Positions 54,757 through 64,000 of a DNA stretch of 64,000 nucleotides are shown here, one piece after another. The position numbers and the translations under genes were made by a program. The stretch comes from CAVVYJ01 sp963752495 (lineage in GTDB: Bacteria > Pseudomonadota > Gammaproteobacteria > Burkholderiales > Methylophilaceae). Under the pieces are notes generated by a model. The model saw only the letters and a program-made list of their open reading frames with translations. It was not told the DNA's origin and searched no databases. Position 1 is the first letter of the stretch; every line of letters starts with the position of its first letter. The DNA is taken from assembly GCA_963752495.1 (NCBI GenBank), contig CAVVYJ010000002.1, forward strand, positions 62,001 to 126,000. The letters are read 5' to 3'.

Positions 54757-56118
54757 ATGTACTACGCCCACTTTGGTTTAAAAGAACCGCCTTTCAAAAT
54801 CACCCCGAATACCGAAGTTTTTTTCACCGGAGGTAATCGGGGCGCAGTATTGGACGCGCTGATTTATGCCATACAAAATGGCGAAGGTATTATCAAGGTG
54901 GTTGGAGAAGTGGGCAGCGGCAAAACCATGCTTTGCCGGATGTTGCAAACCATGTTGCCAGACCGCATTGAGAGTATTTATTTGGCCAACCCTAGCGTGG
55001 CCCCAGAAGATGTGCTGCATGCAATTGCTTTTGAGTTGCAACTCAAGCTCCCTAAGAACGCAGATCGTCTTAAAGTGATGCAAAGTCTGCAAAATCATTT
55101 GTTAAAAAGACATGCTGCTGGTAAGCAAGTGGTAATTTTTGTTGAAGAAGCGCAAGGCATGCCACTCGCTACACTCGAGGAAATCAGGTTGCTTTCTAAT
55201 CTGGAAACAAATCATGACAAACTTTTGCAGATTGTCTTATTTGGGCAGCCTGAGCTGGACGAAAATCTGAATGAAACTAATATCAGACAGCTACGTGAGC
55301 GCATCACACACAGTTTTAATTTAATGCCTTTGCAATCGAGTGAGATTGGGGAGTATCTGATTTTCAGATTACGTGCGGCAGGTTATTTTGGGCCGCATTT
55401 ATTTACACCAGCCGCGATTAAAAAGCTCTCAAATGCCGCTCAGGGCTTGGTTCGTCGCGTGAATATTCTGGCAGATAAATCGTTGTTGGCAGCGTTTGCC
55501 GAGAACGTCTATCAGGTAACGCCCAAGCATGTGCAGGCGGCAATTTCTGATAGTGAATTTGGATTAGAAAAATCTAAAACATCGTCACAAAAAAACAAGT
55601 TTTTGATGTGGGCGGCCTTGTTGCTGATGGGTTTGGTGTTGGGTTATTTTGCAAGCGTATGGTACCAAAAACTTGCAATTCCCAATACCAAACAAGTAAC
55701 TTCAGAAGCCGAGAGTAGTAATACACCAAAACCAGCTCAACCTATTTCAAATCAGCCAACATCCAATGTAGCTGTGCTAGCAGAAATACCACATGATGAT
55801 ATTTTAAGCCGTCGTTTAAGTGCTACGGAATCTTGGCTTGTTAGCCAACCACCAACAACTGTGAGCATTCAACTAATGGGAGCGAGTAGCGATGCACAGC
55901 TTAGAAGCGACTTGGAAGTGCTAAGCCAGCAGATTGAGCTGGACAACATTTATGTGTATCGAACTAAAGTAAACGAAAAACCATTTTTAACTGTCTTGTA
56001 CGGTAGTTTTGCCAATCGTTTTGAAGCATTGCGCGCTATGCAAAGTTTACCGGCCGAGATACAAAAAAATCATCCACAGCTACGCACAATTGCAGGCGTG
56101 CTACAAGAAACCAAATAA
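54757..56118 (+). CDS. mshM: MshM/GspA-type ATPase with membrane anchor
   Basis: A 453-residue AAA ATPase of the ExeA/GspA/MshM family. It opens MYYAHFGLKEPPFKITPN, with Walker A GEVGSGKT (50-57) and the Walker B-like VVIFVEEAQGM. A membrane helix lies near 281-303 (FLMWAALLLMGLVLGYF). The C-terminal periplasmic part (VSIQLMGASSDAQL, FLTVLYGSFANRFEALRAM) looks like a SPOR peptidoglycan-binding domain. Such proteins help insert secretins through the wall, and the secretin gene follows directly. Confidence 0.88.
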   Translation: MYYAHFGLKEPPFKITPNTEVFFTGGNRGAVLDALIYAIQNGEGIIKVVGEVGSGKTMLCRMLQTMLPDRIESIYLANPSVAPEDVLHAIAFELQLKLPKNADRLKVMQSLQNHLLKRHAAGKQVVIFVEEAQGMPLATLEEIRLLSNLETNHDKLLQIVLFGQPELDENLNETNIRQLRERITHSFNLMPLQSSEIGEYLIFRLRAAGYFGPHLFTPAAIKKLSNAAQGLVRRVNILADKSLLAAFAENVYQVTPKHVQAAISDSEFGLEKSKTSSQKNKFLMWAALLLMGLVLGYFASVWYQKLAIPNTKQVTSEAESSNTPKPAQPISNQPTSNVAVLAEIPHDDILSRRLSATESWLVSQPPTTVSIQLMGASSDAQLRSDLEVLSQQIELDNIYVYRTKVNEKPFLTVLYGSFANRFEALRAMQSLPAEIQKNHPQLRTIAGVLQETK

Positions 56119-56229
56119 ATATTCAAAAAAATGTAAATTTATAAAAGTTTCAATTAGTTAGTATTGCAATTTAATGCAGATTATGCGATAACTCTCTGTG
56201 TGACGATTAATTTGGGGAGAAAGCACGCC

Positions 56230-58101
56230 GTGCTTAGTAAACATACCAATATTTGCGCTGTGAATTATCTGATAACAGTTCTTGTTGCCTTAACTACTGT
56301 AGTGCTGGCAGGCTGTGCGCACCAAACAAAAATAAAACCCTCCACCGGACATATCGATGGCGCTACCACCAAACAAAACGCCAACCAAGATATGGATGCT
56401 GCGCCGATTCCTAAACTTGCAAAGCCAAGCCCCGTTTTACCTCCACCAAAAGCCACATCAAAAGCACAAACTTACAGTGTGGTCGTAAACGAAGTGCCGG
56501 TGAAGGAAATACTGTTCGCATTGGCGCGTGAAAGCAAACTCAACATCGACATTCATCCTTCCATTCAGGGACGTGCCACCCTTAACGCAGTGGATCAAAC
56601 GTTGCCCGCCATCTTGGAGCGGCTTGCTAGGCAGGTCGATTTAACGTACAAAATGGAAAACAATGTGCTCTACATTACGCCAGATCAGCCAGTACTGCGC
56701 ACTTATAAAGTGGACTATGTCAATATGTCACGCGATACCAAGGGGTTTATTGGCTCGGCTAGTGAAATTTCTAGCACAGGGCAAAGTGCGAGTACCAGTT
56801 CTGGTGGACAGTCAACAACTACCAGCACTTCTGGCAATGGTGCAAATAACAGCTCACGTACATCCGTAGATAGCATATCCAAAAATCATCTTTGGGAATC
56901 GCTGATACAAAATATTAAAGACTTGCTGGCAGAAACGGATAAAGAGGTCATAGTGACGCGTTTTGGCAGTGTGGGTGATAAATCGGTCAACGAAAAAAGC
57001 GGTGCTGAAAGCACTAAAGCGCAAGCAGATACAAATAAAGCAGACAGTGAACAGCGCGAAGAGCAACGCTCGGAATACAAAACCTTATTTGCTGCAAATG
57101 TGATTGCCAATCCTGAAACGGGTGTGATTAGCGTGCGTGCTACTAATAAGCAGCAAGAAAAAGTGCAAGAATTTATTGATAGAGTAATGAACAGTGCAAA
57201 AAAACAAGTGCTAATCGAAGCAACGATTGTTGAGGTGACTTTAAATGATAGCTTTCAAGCTGGAATAGATTGGAGCCGCTTAAATAATGCTGGTAACAGT
57301 GGATTTGTATTTGGACAAACATTAGGCTCAAAAGGGGTAAATTTTAATACGACAACGGGTGCATTTACACAAGGCGATGCAAACGCACTTGGCATACCTT
57401 CAGCAGCTGGCCTCGTTGCTGGATACTTAAATCCAGTAAGTGCGGTCGGTAATATTGCCGCCTCGATTACATTATTGAAAAAATTTGGCGATACCAAAGT
57501 CCTATCAAGTCCTAAGTTGATGGTACTCAACAACCAAACTGCCGTGCTAAAGGTGGTGGATAACTTAGTATATTTCACCGTACAGGCACAGCAGTCACAA
57601 GCAGCTGTGGGAGGTGGGGTGTTATCTACTATAACAACCACGCCAAATACTGTGCCTGTGGGTGTGGTAATGAGTGTGACACCACAAATTAATGATGGCA
57701 GTAATGTAAACATCAATGTGAGGCCTACAATTTCTAGAGTGTTAAGCTTTGTGCGCGACCCGAATCCACAATTACTTGCGATTCAAAGTTTGATTCCACA
57801 AATTCAAGTGCGCGAGATGGAGTCGGTCTTGCAGGTAAATAGCGGTAATACGGCAGTACTGGGCGGCCTGATGCAAGACGAGATTCAACGAAATACAGAT
57901 AAAGTTCCAGGATTAGCAGAAGTGCCTGGCGTTGGTAATGTGTTCAAAGGCAAAAACGATGCAACACGTAAAACTGAGCTGGTTATTTTCTTGCGTCCGA
58001 CGGTGATTGGTAATGCGAGCTTGGAGAGCGATGAGCTGCAATCCTATAAGCAATATCTACCTGCGCAACAGCTGGAAAAAGCGCTAGAAGACGCGAATTG
58101 A
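56230..58101 (+). CDS. mshL: MSHA-type pilus secretin, lipoprotein MshL
   Basis: MshL-type secretins form the outer membrane pore for pili or type II secretion. The GTG at 56230 is chosen for a lipoprotein signal with VVLAGCAHQ lipobox and GGGAGA upstream; a TTG at 56164 would give an odd N-terminus. The 623-residue protein has an STN-like domain (VKEILFALARESKLNIDI), a Ser/Thr/Gly-rich linker, an N-domain and the secretin core (VLIEATIVEVTLNDSF, VLGGLMQDEIQRNTDKVPGL). It lies between mshM and the TPR protein. Confidence 0.9.
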   Translation: MLSKHTNICAVNYLITVLVALTTVVLAGCAHQTKIKPSTGHIDGATTKQNANQDMDAAPIPKLAKPSPVLPPPKATSKAQTYSVVVNEVPVKEILFALARESKLNIDIHPSIQGRATLNAVDQTLPAILERLARQVDLTYKMENNVLYITPDQPVLRTYKVDYVNMSRDTKGFIGSASEISSTGQSASTSSGGQSTTTSTSGNGANNSSRTSVDSISKNHLWESLIQNIKDLLAETDKEVIVTRFGSVGDKSVNEKSGAESTKAQADTNKADSEQREEQRSEYKTLFAANVIANPETGVISVRATNKQQEKVQEFIDRVMNSAKKQVLIEATIVEVTLNDSFQAGIDWSRLNNAGNSGFVFGQTLGSKGVNFNTTTGAFTQGDANALGIPSAAGLVAGYLNPVSAVGNIAASITLLKKFGDTKVLSSPKLMVLNNQTAVLKVVDNLVYFTVQAQQSQAAVGGGVLSTITTTPNTVPVGVVMSVTPQINDGSNVNINVRPTISRVLSFVRDPNPQLLAIQSLIPQIQVREMESVLQVNSGNTAVLGGLMQDEIQRNTDKVPGLAEVPGVGNVFKGKNDATRKTELVIFLRPTVIGNASLESDELQSYKQYLPAQQLEKALEDAN

Positions 58102-58120
58102 TTAATGGGTCAAATGGTCC

Positions 58121-59557
58121 ATGAGTTTACTGATTAAAGCATTAGATAAGGCGCAAGCAGAAAAAGCTCAAGCAAAAAGCGCCAAGAATGAAGCCAATAA
58201 AAAAGGCCGTGAAAGGCTCCCAAAAGCTTTAAAAGCCGAAGATGACAATGCTGAAATATTAGCAGTAGCCAAAGCAGGCTCAGAGTTGTCGCTGAGTCCT
58301 CCGGAAACTCCCCTGCTGGATGAGTTAACCTCAGAATTAGATGCTATCCCGACTTCAGTTCTAGGAAGCGCAGCGGCAATGGCGCAAAAAGAAGTATCTC
58401 TTAGAGAGTATGAAAGTCCTAAAGAAAAAATAGCTGCAGAAGCCACTTTATCTAGGCCAAGCCAGCCGTACTTGTTGGATAAGGAAACAGTAAGTTCTAC
58501 ACCTGCACAGGCTGCAAAAGTTTTTACTGCCAAGCGAATCGAGGCAACACATCAAAATACCAAGCTTGCTGTAATTGCCGGCGCTGGTTTGATTGCGATG
58601 TTGGCAATGGGTACCTATTACTACCAGTTTGTGGACGGTACGCCTGATATTGTTATTCCACCACGTCCGATTGCTATCCAGCCAACGCAAACAATTGTGC
58701 CGCAGGTAAGTCAGGCGCAGGTGCCAGAACCCTTGCAAGAGATGGATTCAGTCGAAGAAGCGTCTGAATCAACACAAGTTTTTGAGCCAAGGGAGCCTGA
58801 GAAACTTGCACAAAAACAGAAAAATAGACCAGTGGATATTGATGATGAAATTGTTGCTGATATTGATGATGCGCAAGATGCAAATGAATTTATCGTAAGT
58901 TCAAGAAAAGATGGCAAATCAAAATCGGTAAAATTGGATAAAGCCATTGCCTCAGAAAGTGCCTCGATACAGGTTTCGCAATCTAAGCCGCAAGATGCAG
59001 TGAACCCAATGGTGATGCGCGCTTACGAGGCTTATAACGCGGGTAACGATAACGAGGCACAAAAACTATACAAACAAGCACTACAACGTGATAGCTCTAA
59101 TGTAGATGCGATGTTGGGTTTGGGCGCCATTGCCACACGCCAAGGAAGGCTTGCGGATGCTAATGGTTGGTATAGCAAGGTGTTGGAGGTCGAGCCAAGA
59201 AATACGGTTGCACAGAGCGCAATATTGAGTGTTCAACAGCAAAGTGATCCACAATCAGCTGAAAAACGCATTAAGTCAATGTTGGCTAAAGCGCCTAGCG
59301 ATGCGGATTTACATACGGCATTGGGCAATTTGTACGCGGAGCAAAATGAGTGGCCAGCAGCACAACAAGCTTATTTTGATGCCTTCAGACTTAACGAAAG
59401 TGCAGAAAATGCGTTTAATTTGGGTGTGAGTTTAGATCAAATGGGCAGACCAAAATTGGCGTTACCATATTACCGACAGGCACTAGATTTAGCGCAATCT
59501 CATGCTACTGGAATTGATATCGGCGCACTTCAGGCGCGGATTGACTCGATTCAATAA
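58121..59557 (+). CDS. mshN: TPR-repeat membrane protein, MshN-like
   Basis: A 478-residue protein with a cytoplasmic N-terminus (MSLLIKALDKAQAEKAQAKS), one membrane helix near residues 147-167 (LAVIAGAGLIAMLAMGTYYY), an acidic linker and about four TPR repeats (MVMRAYEAYNAGNDNEAQKL, NVDAMLGLGAIATRQGRLAD and LHTALGNLYAEQNEWPAAQQ). The architecture and place between mshL and mshE match MshN of MSHA clusters. Its precise role is unclear. Confidence 0.83.
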   Translation: MSLLIKALDKAQAEKAQAKSAKNEANKKGRERLPKALKAEDDNAEILAVAKAGSELSLSPPETPLLDELTSELDAIPTSVLGSAAAMAQKEVSLREYESPKEKIAAEATLSRPSQPYLLDKETVSSTPAQAAKVFTAKRIEATHQNTKLAVIAGAGLIAMLAMGTYYYQFVDGTPDIVIPPRPIAIQPTQTIVPQVSQAQVPEPLQEMDSVEEASESTQVFEPREPEKLAQKQKNRPVDIDDEIVADIDDAQDANEFIVSSRKDGKSKSVKLDKAIASESASIQVSQSKPQDAVNPMVMRAYEAYNAGNDNEAQKLYKQALQRDSSNVDAMLGLGAIATRQGRLADANGWYSKVLEVEPRNTVAQSAILSVQQQSDPQSAEKRIKSMLAKAPSDADLHTALGNLYAEQNEWPAAQQAYFDAFRLNESAENAFNLGVSLDQMGRPKLALPYYRQALDLAQSHATGIDIGALQARIDSIQ

Positions 59558-59570
59558 TTGAAGAATAAAC

Positions 59571-61278
59571 ATGACCGAACAAAGACGTAAATTACGCTTA
59601 GGCGAACTGATGGTGCAACAAGGGCTGATTAGCCATGACCAGCTGCGCATCGCACTGATTGAGCAAGAGCAAAACAATATTCCATTAGGCCGTCAATTAG
59701 TGCGCTTGGGTTTTGTATCAGAGACCATGGTGCGCGATTTGGTTGCGCATACGATCGGTCAGGAAAGTGTCGATTTAACCACGGTAATCGCTGATGCAGA
59801 TGCGCTTGGCATGGTGCCGGAAGACTTTTCTCGCCGCTATCATCTCTTACCGGTTGCTTATGAAGAAGCTACCAAAACCATGATTGTTGCCATGGCAGAT
59901 ATGTTCAATGTGGTGGCATTAGACCAGTTGCGTGCGATGCTTGGGCGGACAAATTCAACTTAAGCCAGTATTGGCTGCCGAAGCACAATTAGAAGAACAT
60001 ATTGACCAATTTTACGGTTATGAACTTTCCGTAGATGGCATTCTGCGTGAGATAGAAACCGGCGAAATTGATTATCAAAGCTTAGCTACAGACGGTGATG
60101 AATACACACAGCCAGTGGTACGTCTTGTGGGTGCCTTGTTAATGGATGCGGTTAAACGAGGCGCATCTGACATTCACTTTGAACCGGAATTTGCTTTTTT
60201 ACGTATACGTTATCGTGTCGATGGCGTGTTACAACAAGTGCGAAGTTTGCACAAAAGTTATTGGCCTGGTGTTGCGGTACGGTTAAAAGTGATTAGCGGT
60301 ATGGATATCGCAGAAACGCGTTCGCCACAAGATGGCCGCCTGAATATGAACCTGTGTGGTCGCCCAATTGATTTCAGGGTTTCTACACACCCGACGATTA
60401 ATGGTGAAAATATCGTATTGCGCGTGCTGGACCGTGAGAAGTCAATTATTCCATTAGAGCGTATGGGTTTGCGAACCACTACTTTAGAGCAACTTAAACT
60501 GATGATGACCCGCCCAGAAGGAATTTTGGTTGTAACCGGGCCAACAGGTAGTGGTAAAACGACAACACTCTACTCATTACTTTCTCATCAAAATACCGAA
60601 GATGTGAATATCATGACTTTGGAAGATCCAGTTGAATATCCAGTTTCGCTTATGCGACAGACTTCTGTTGCAGAAGTGAATAAAGTAGATTTTGCTAATG
60701 GCATTCGTTCGATTATGCGACAAGACCCGGACATTATTTTGGTGGGTGAGATTCGCGATGAAGATACCGCAACGATGGCTTTCCGTGCAGCAATGACCGG
60801 CCATCAGGTGTTTACAACATTGCATACTAATTCTGCTTTAGGCGCTTTTCCAAGATTAACTGACATCGGTATCTCGCCTGACATTATGGCTGGCAATATT
60901 ATCGGCGTGGTAGCACAACGCTTGGTGCGGGTGTTATGCCCGCATTGCAAGGAGCCACATAAACCGAGTGATGAAGAGCGTAAAATTTTAGGTGTAAAGC
61001 GTAACGAAGCGATTCAGGTGTTCAAACACAAAGGCTGCAAACGTTGTAATCAAACTGGCTACAGAGGCCGTATGGCGATTATCGAATTGTTGCGGATTGA
61101 TGCCGATATGGATGCTTTGATTGCGAGACGGGCACACTTGGATGAGCTACGCACGCTGGCATTGGAGAAGGGTTTTAGTACATTGGCAGATGACGGAGTA
61201 CGACGTATTTTAGAAGGTTACACAAGTATTGACGAAGTGATGCGCGTAATTGATTTAACTTCACGCGTTTACCATTAA
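59571..61278 (+). CDS. mshE: MSHA/type II secretion-type assembly ATPase MshE, one frameshift
   Basis: MshE/GspE is the extension ATPase. The N-terminal frame (59571..59963) has the MshEN pattern RKLRLGELMVQQGLISHDQL, a c-di-GMP-binding module in MshE. The second frame (from 59932) continues GGQIQLKPVLAAEAQLEEHI and carries GPTGSGKTTTLYS (about 322-334), EDPVEYPV, the Asp box LVGEIRDEDTA and zinc cysteines (CPHC, CKRCNQTGYRG). An extra G at 59943-59945 causes the break; without it the length is about 568 residues. Confidence 0.9.
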
Positions 61279-61290
61279 AGGGTAGGGACT

Positions 61291-62496
61291 TTGGCAACCT
61301 TTAACTACAGGGCGATAGATAAAGCTGGCCTGCATGCACAAGGGCAGATGGATGCGCTAAATGAGGCGGATCTGGAGATTCGCCTTGAGCGCATGGGTTT
61401 GGATTTAATTACTTTTAAATCTACAGAAAAATCCAAAAGTGCCTTTTCTAAAAACAGAGTTAGCAATCGTGATTTAGTGATGTTTTGTTTTCAGCTTGAG
61501 CAGCTTACAAGCGCGGGTGTGCCAATTTTGGAAGGTCTGAATGATTTGCGTGAAAGTACGGCAAATCTTTACTTTCAAAAAGTATTGGCGTCGCTGGCAT
61601 CAGAGGTAGAAGGCGGCAAGATGCTTTCTCAGGGTATGGCAGAGCACCCTGACGTGTTTAATGAAGTTTTTGTGAATTTGGTTGCTGCAGGTGAGCAAAC
61701 GGGGCAATTGTCGGTGGTGTTTGATAATTTGAGCAATACGCTTAAGTGGCAGGATGAATTATTTGCTCAGACTAAACGATTATTAGCCTATCCTTTATTT
61801 GTATTGATTGTTGTCTTAGGCGCAGTGACTTTTTTGATGGTGTATTTGGTGCCTGAAATGGTTAAATTTATTAGTAGCCTAGGGCAGGAGTTGCCAATTC
61901 AAACCAAAATATTGATTTTTATTTCTAATGCATTTGTAAATTATTGGTGGTTGATATTTACGCTTCCGCTGGTTGTTGCAGCCGGGGTTGTAACATGGGT
62001 TAAACAAAGCCCAGATGCACGATACAAGTTTGATTACATTAAACTTAACTTACCAATAACAGGCGAGATTTTGAATAAAATAATTATGGCGCGTTTTGCC
62101 CGCTATTTTGCGCTTATGTATCAAACGGGTATTCCCATTTTGCAGGCAATTAAAACTTGTGAGAATATCGTTGGCAATAAAGTAGTCGCAGATGCGTTAA
62201 GTCGTGCTCATGCACAAATTAACGCTGGAGACAGCATGTCAGAGAGTTTTAAAAATGCGGGCTTGTTTCCACCACTGGTAGTGCGCATGATTAAAGTAGG
62301 AGAGAATACTGGCGCTTTAGATAAGTCGTTGTTAAATATTAGCTATTTTTACGATAGGGATGTAAACGAATTGATGCAAAAAATGCTGAAGTTATTAGAG
62401 CCTGCACTCACAGTAATTTTGGGTTTGATTTTAGCATTTATAATGGTTTCAGTTCTCGGCCCGGTTTATGATTCGTTCAGTAAAATGAAACTTTAA
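61291..62496 (+). CDS. mshG: Inner membrane platform protein MshG (GspF family)
   Basis: GspF/PilC-type proteins form the inner membrane base on which the assembly ATPase works. The 401-residue protein opens MATFNYRAIDKAGLHAQGQM, and has two GspF domains (VMFCFQLEQLTSAGVPILEG and FARYFALMYQTGIPILQAIK) with membrane helices near residues 165-195, 215-235 and at the C-terminus. The start is a TTG 12 bases after mshE. Gene order M-L-N-E-G resembles MSHA loci. Confidence 0.92.
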   Translation: MATFNYRAIDKAGLHAQGQMDALNEADLEIRLERMGLDLITFKSTEKSKSAFSKNRVSNRDLVMFCFQLEQLTSAGVPILEGLNDLRESTANLYFQKVLASLASEVEGGKMLSQGMAEHPDVFNEVFVNLVAAGEQTGQLSVVFDNLSNTLKWQDELFAQTKRLLAYPLFVLIVVLGAVTFLMVYLVPEMVKFISSLGQELPIQTKILIFISNAFVNYWWLIFTLPLVVAAGVVTWVKQSPDARYKFDYIKLNLPITGEILNKIIMARFARYFALMYQTGIPILQAIKTCENIVGNKVVADALSRAHAQINAGDSMSESFKNAGLFPPLVVRMIKVGENTGALDKSLLNISYFYDRDVNELMQKMLKLLEPALTVILGLILAFIMVSVLGPVYDSFSKMKL

Positions 62497-62512
62497 AACA
62501 AGCGAAACCGTA

Positions 62513-64000
62513 ATGTTTGCACAATCTAAAAAATTAATTTTATGTGCCACCAACAATAACCTGGTTGCTGGGTTGTGGCATGGCACAAAATTGCAATCGC
62601 ATACAGTTTTTGCAAATCAAGATGAAGACCATACGGCATTCAGTGAATATCTTGCCCAGCATGAAAATACAAATATTTATCTAATTGTTGATGCGGTGGA
62701 AGAAGATTACAAGTTAGAAAGTTTGCCCCATACAACTGGTAGCGCGCGACGCGAAATTGTAGATAGAAAGCTTAATCAATTTAATAGAAACAGCATCTAT
62801 CGAACCGCGCATTTTATAAATCGCGCAACCGATAAACGTAAAGATGATAACTTTTTATTTGTAGCGCTGAGCAATTCGGACTTTTTGCAAAGCTGGATGG
62901 ATGTGATTCAGGCCGCACATGCGCCGCTGGTGGGCGTGTATATCTTGCCGATGATTAGCCAGGTAATGGTGCGCCAAATGAAATTGATGGCGCCAAATAT
63001 TTTGTTATGTGAGCGCCTTACTTCTGGCTTGCGCCAAACGTTTTTGCATAATGGCCGATTACGTATGAGTCGTTTGGTGCCAATGGAAAATATAAAGCCC
63101 AATCAGCTCGCCTATTTTTATTTGGTAGAAATTGAGAAAACACGGCTATATTTGTTAAGCCAGCGTTTGATTGCAGGTGAAACAGCGCTACAAATGGTGC
63201 TACCAGCATTTGATAAATCGCACGAAGAGATTGCTAAAAGCATTAGTCAAGATCAGGGCTTTGAGTGTAAAACTGTTGATATACTGGCTTTTGCCAAAAA
63301 CAATCATATTGCGCAAGAAATTGTTACTGCACACCCAGAACTGCTACACATGCAACTGCTGGCAAATGGCAGCATACCTGATAACCTGGCGCCAGAGTCA
63401 TTAATTAAAACCCATAGTCTAAATACCATATGCCGCAATATAAATTTTGCGATAGGTGCTGTTTTTGCCGGTGGGGTTTTATTAGCGAGTTATTATTTAT
63501 GGTTAGGGCACAAGCAAGAAAATAAAATTGCAGAAGTTGCAGCCCAAACGCAACAGCAACTGCAGAAGTATGAGCAAGTTTCACAAAATTTCCCTATTAC
63601 ACCTATACCGAGCAACGAGTTAAAAGTGGCAGCCGAAATTGCGCAAACGATTAAAAATAATAATCAAACACCGCGTGAATTTATGCAGCTGCTAAGCAAA
63701 GCATGTGAGGATTCACCAGAAATTGCACTTAATAGAATACGCTGGGTTTTGAGCAACCAAGTAGATGTTAAAGACGAGGGTATTGAAAAACCTGATGCGC
63801 AGGCTGGCACGGTGACAACAAATGTTGCGACTAGTGATCCCACCAAATTGATGCAAATAGCTTTTGTAAATGCAGAAATTAAAGGATTTACCGGCGATTA
63901 TCGTGCAGCGCTAAGTAGTGTGAGTCGCTTGGCGAATCGCTTGCGTGAAAATAACCTAGTTGAGCAGGTCATTGTATTGCAAGAGCCTGTAAATGTGAGC
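62513..64000 (+). CDS. PilM/PilN-like (MshI/GspL-type) biogenesis protein, partial
   Basis: An uninterrupted frame from the ATG at 62513 runs off the window end (496 codons, no stop). The N-terminal part (about 1-300) looks like a degenerate actin-like PilM/GspL domain (MFAQSKKLILCATNNNLVAG, FLFVALSNSDFLQSWMDVIQ). One membrane helix follows near 306-328 (FAIGAVFAGGVLLASYYLWL) and then a helical periplasmic part. Its position after mshG and this layout fit a fused MshI/GspL-type scaffold. I do not recognise it with certainty. Confidence 0.72.
   Translation, partial: MFAQSKKLILCATNNNLVAGLWHGTKLQSHTVFANQDEDHTAFSEYLAQHENTNIYLIVDAVEEDYKLESLPHTTGSARREIVDRKLNQFNRNSIYRTAHFINRATDKRKDDNFLFVALSNSDFLQSWMDVIQAAHAPLVGVYILPMISQVMVRQMKLMAPNILLCERLTSGLRQTFLHNGRLRMSRLVPMENIKPNQLAYFYLVEIEKTRLYLLSQRLIAGETALQMVLPAFDKSHEEIAKSISQDQGFECKTVDILAFAKNNHIAQEIVTAHPELLHMQLLANGSIPDNLAPESLIKTHSLNTICRNINFAIGAVFAGGVLLASYYLWLGHKQENKIAEVAAQTQQQLQKYEQVSQNFPITPIPSNELKVAAEIAQTIKNNNQTPREFMQLLSKACEDSPEIALNRIRWVLSNQVDVKDEGIEKPDAQAGTVTTNVATSDPTKLMQIAFVNAEIKGFTGDYRAALSSVSRLANRLRENNLVEQVIVLQEPVNVS

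Overview
The window looks like a chromosomal stretch of a betaproteobacterium, most likely a methylotroph of the Methylophilaceae (Methylotenera/Methylophilus type). This rests on remembered gene content and order (accB-accC-prmA; algZ-algR-hemC-hemD next to argH; rpoZ-spoT-ridA-recG-ubiC-ubiA; rplM-rpsI-argC-bactofilin-erpA; rimP-nusA-infB-rbfA-truB-rpsO-pnp) and on moderately AT-rich DNA. It is inference, not a database match. No prophage, transposase, CRISPR array or rRNA operon is visible, and no gene-free stretch exceeds 300 bases.

Layout. 1-3.2 kb (minus): aroQ-accB-accC-prmA. 3.3-5.8 kb: a TlpA-like thioredoxin and DsbD. 5.9-7.4 kb (plus): FxsA and a ferredoxin-type reductase. 7.4-12.2 kb: a small secreted protein, hemD, hemC, a TM-helix channel-like protein and an AlgZ/AlgR-type two-component pair. 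12.4-15.2 kb: argH and a FimV-like protein. 15.2-20 kb (minus): hemW, a small conserved ORF, rdgB, rph and a PP2C phosphatase/Ser-Thr kinase pair. 20-27.9 kb (plus): yicC, gmk, rpoZ, spoT, ridA, recG, ubiC, ubiA. 27.9-29.8 kb (minus): a second FimV-like gene. 30-33.2 kb (plus): rplM, rpsI, argC, a coiled-coil membrane protein, a bactofilin and erpA. 33.3-35.1 kb (minus): a compact metal-handling-like cluster. 35.2-39.1 kb (minus): gltA, anmK and an M23 peptidase. 39.2-49.2 kb (plus): tyrS and the large translation/RNA-decay block. 49.2-51.3 kb: a hairpin array, dksA, folD and three tRNAs (Pro, Arg, His). 51.3-52.6 kb: AsmA-like. 52.8-64 kb (plus): a small membrane protein, a sigma-54 activator-type response regulator and an MSHA-type pilus/type II secretion-like assembly cluster (MshM, MshL, MshN, MshE, MshG, and a PilM/PilN-like protein cut by the window end).

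A striking technical feature is the number of single-base frameshifts in otherwise well-conserved genes: prmA, hemD, recG, ubiC (three), ubiA, the second fimV-like gene (two), the M23 peptidase and mshE. Several sit in short homopolymers and several genes are normally essential, so indel errors in the sequence are the likeliest explanation. Genuine decay, especially of ubiC, cannot be excluded from sequence alone.

The most interesting biology is envelope and surface related: two FimV-like proteins sharing a C-terminal domain, one carrying a 10-bp in-gene repeat that could switch frame; an AlgZR pair of the kind that controls pili elsewhere; and the MSHA-like cluster headed by a sigma-54 activator, with an assembly ATPase whose N-terminus resembles the c-di-GMP-binding MshEN domain. 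Also notable are a terminator-like hairpin right at the predicted 5' end of the rimP-nusA-infB transcript, and a run of hairpins between pnp and dksA.
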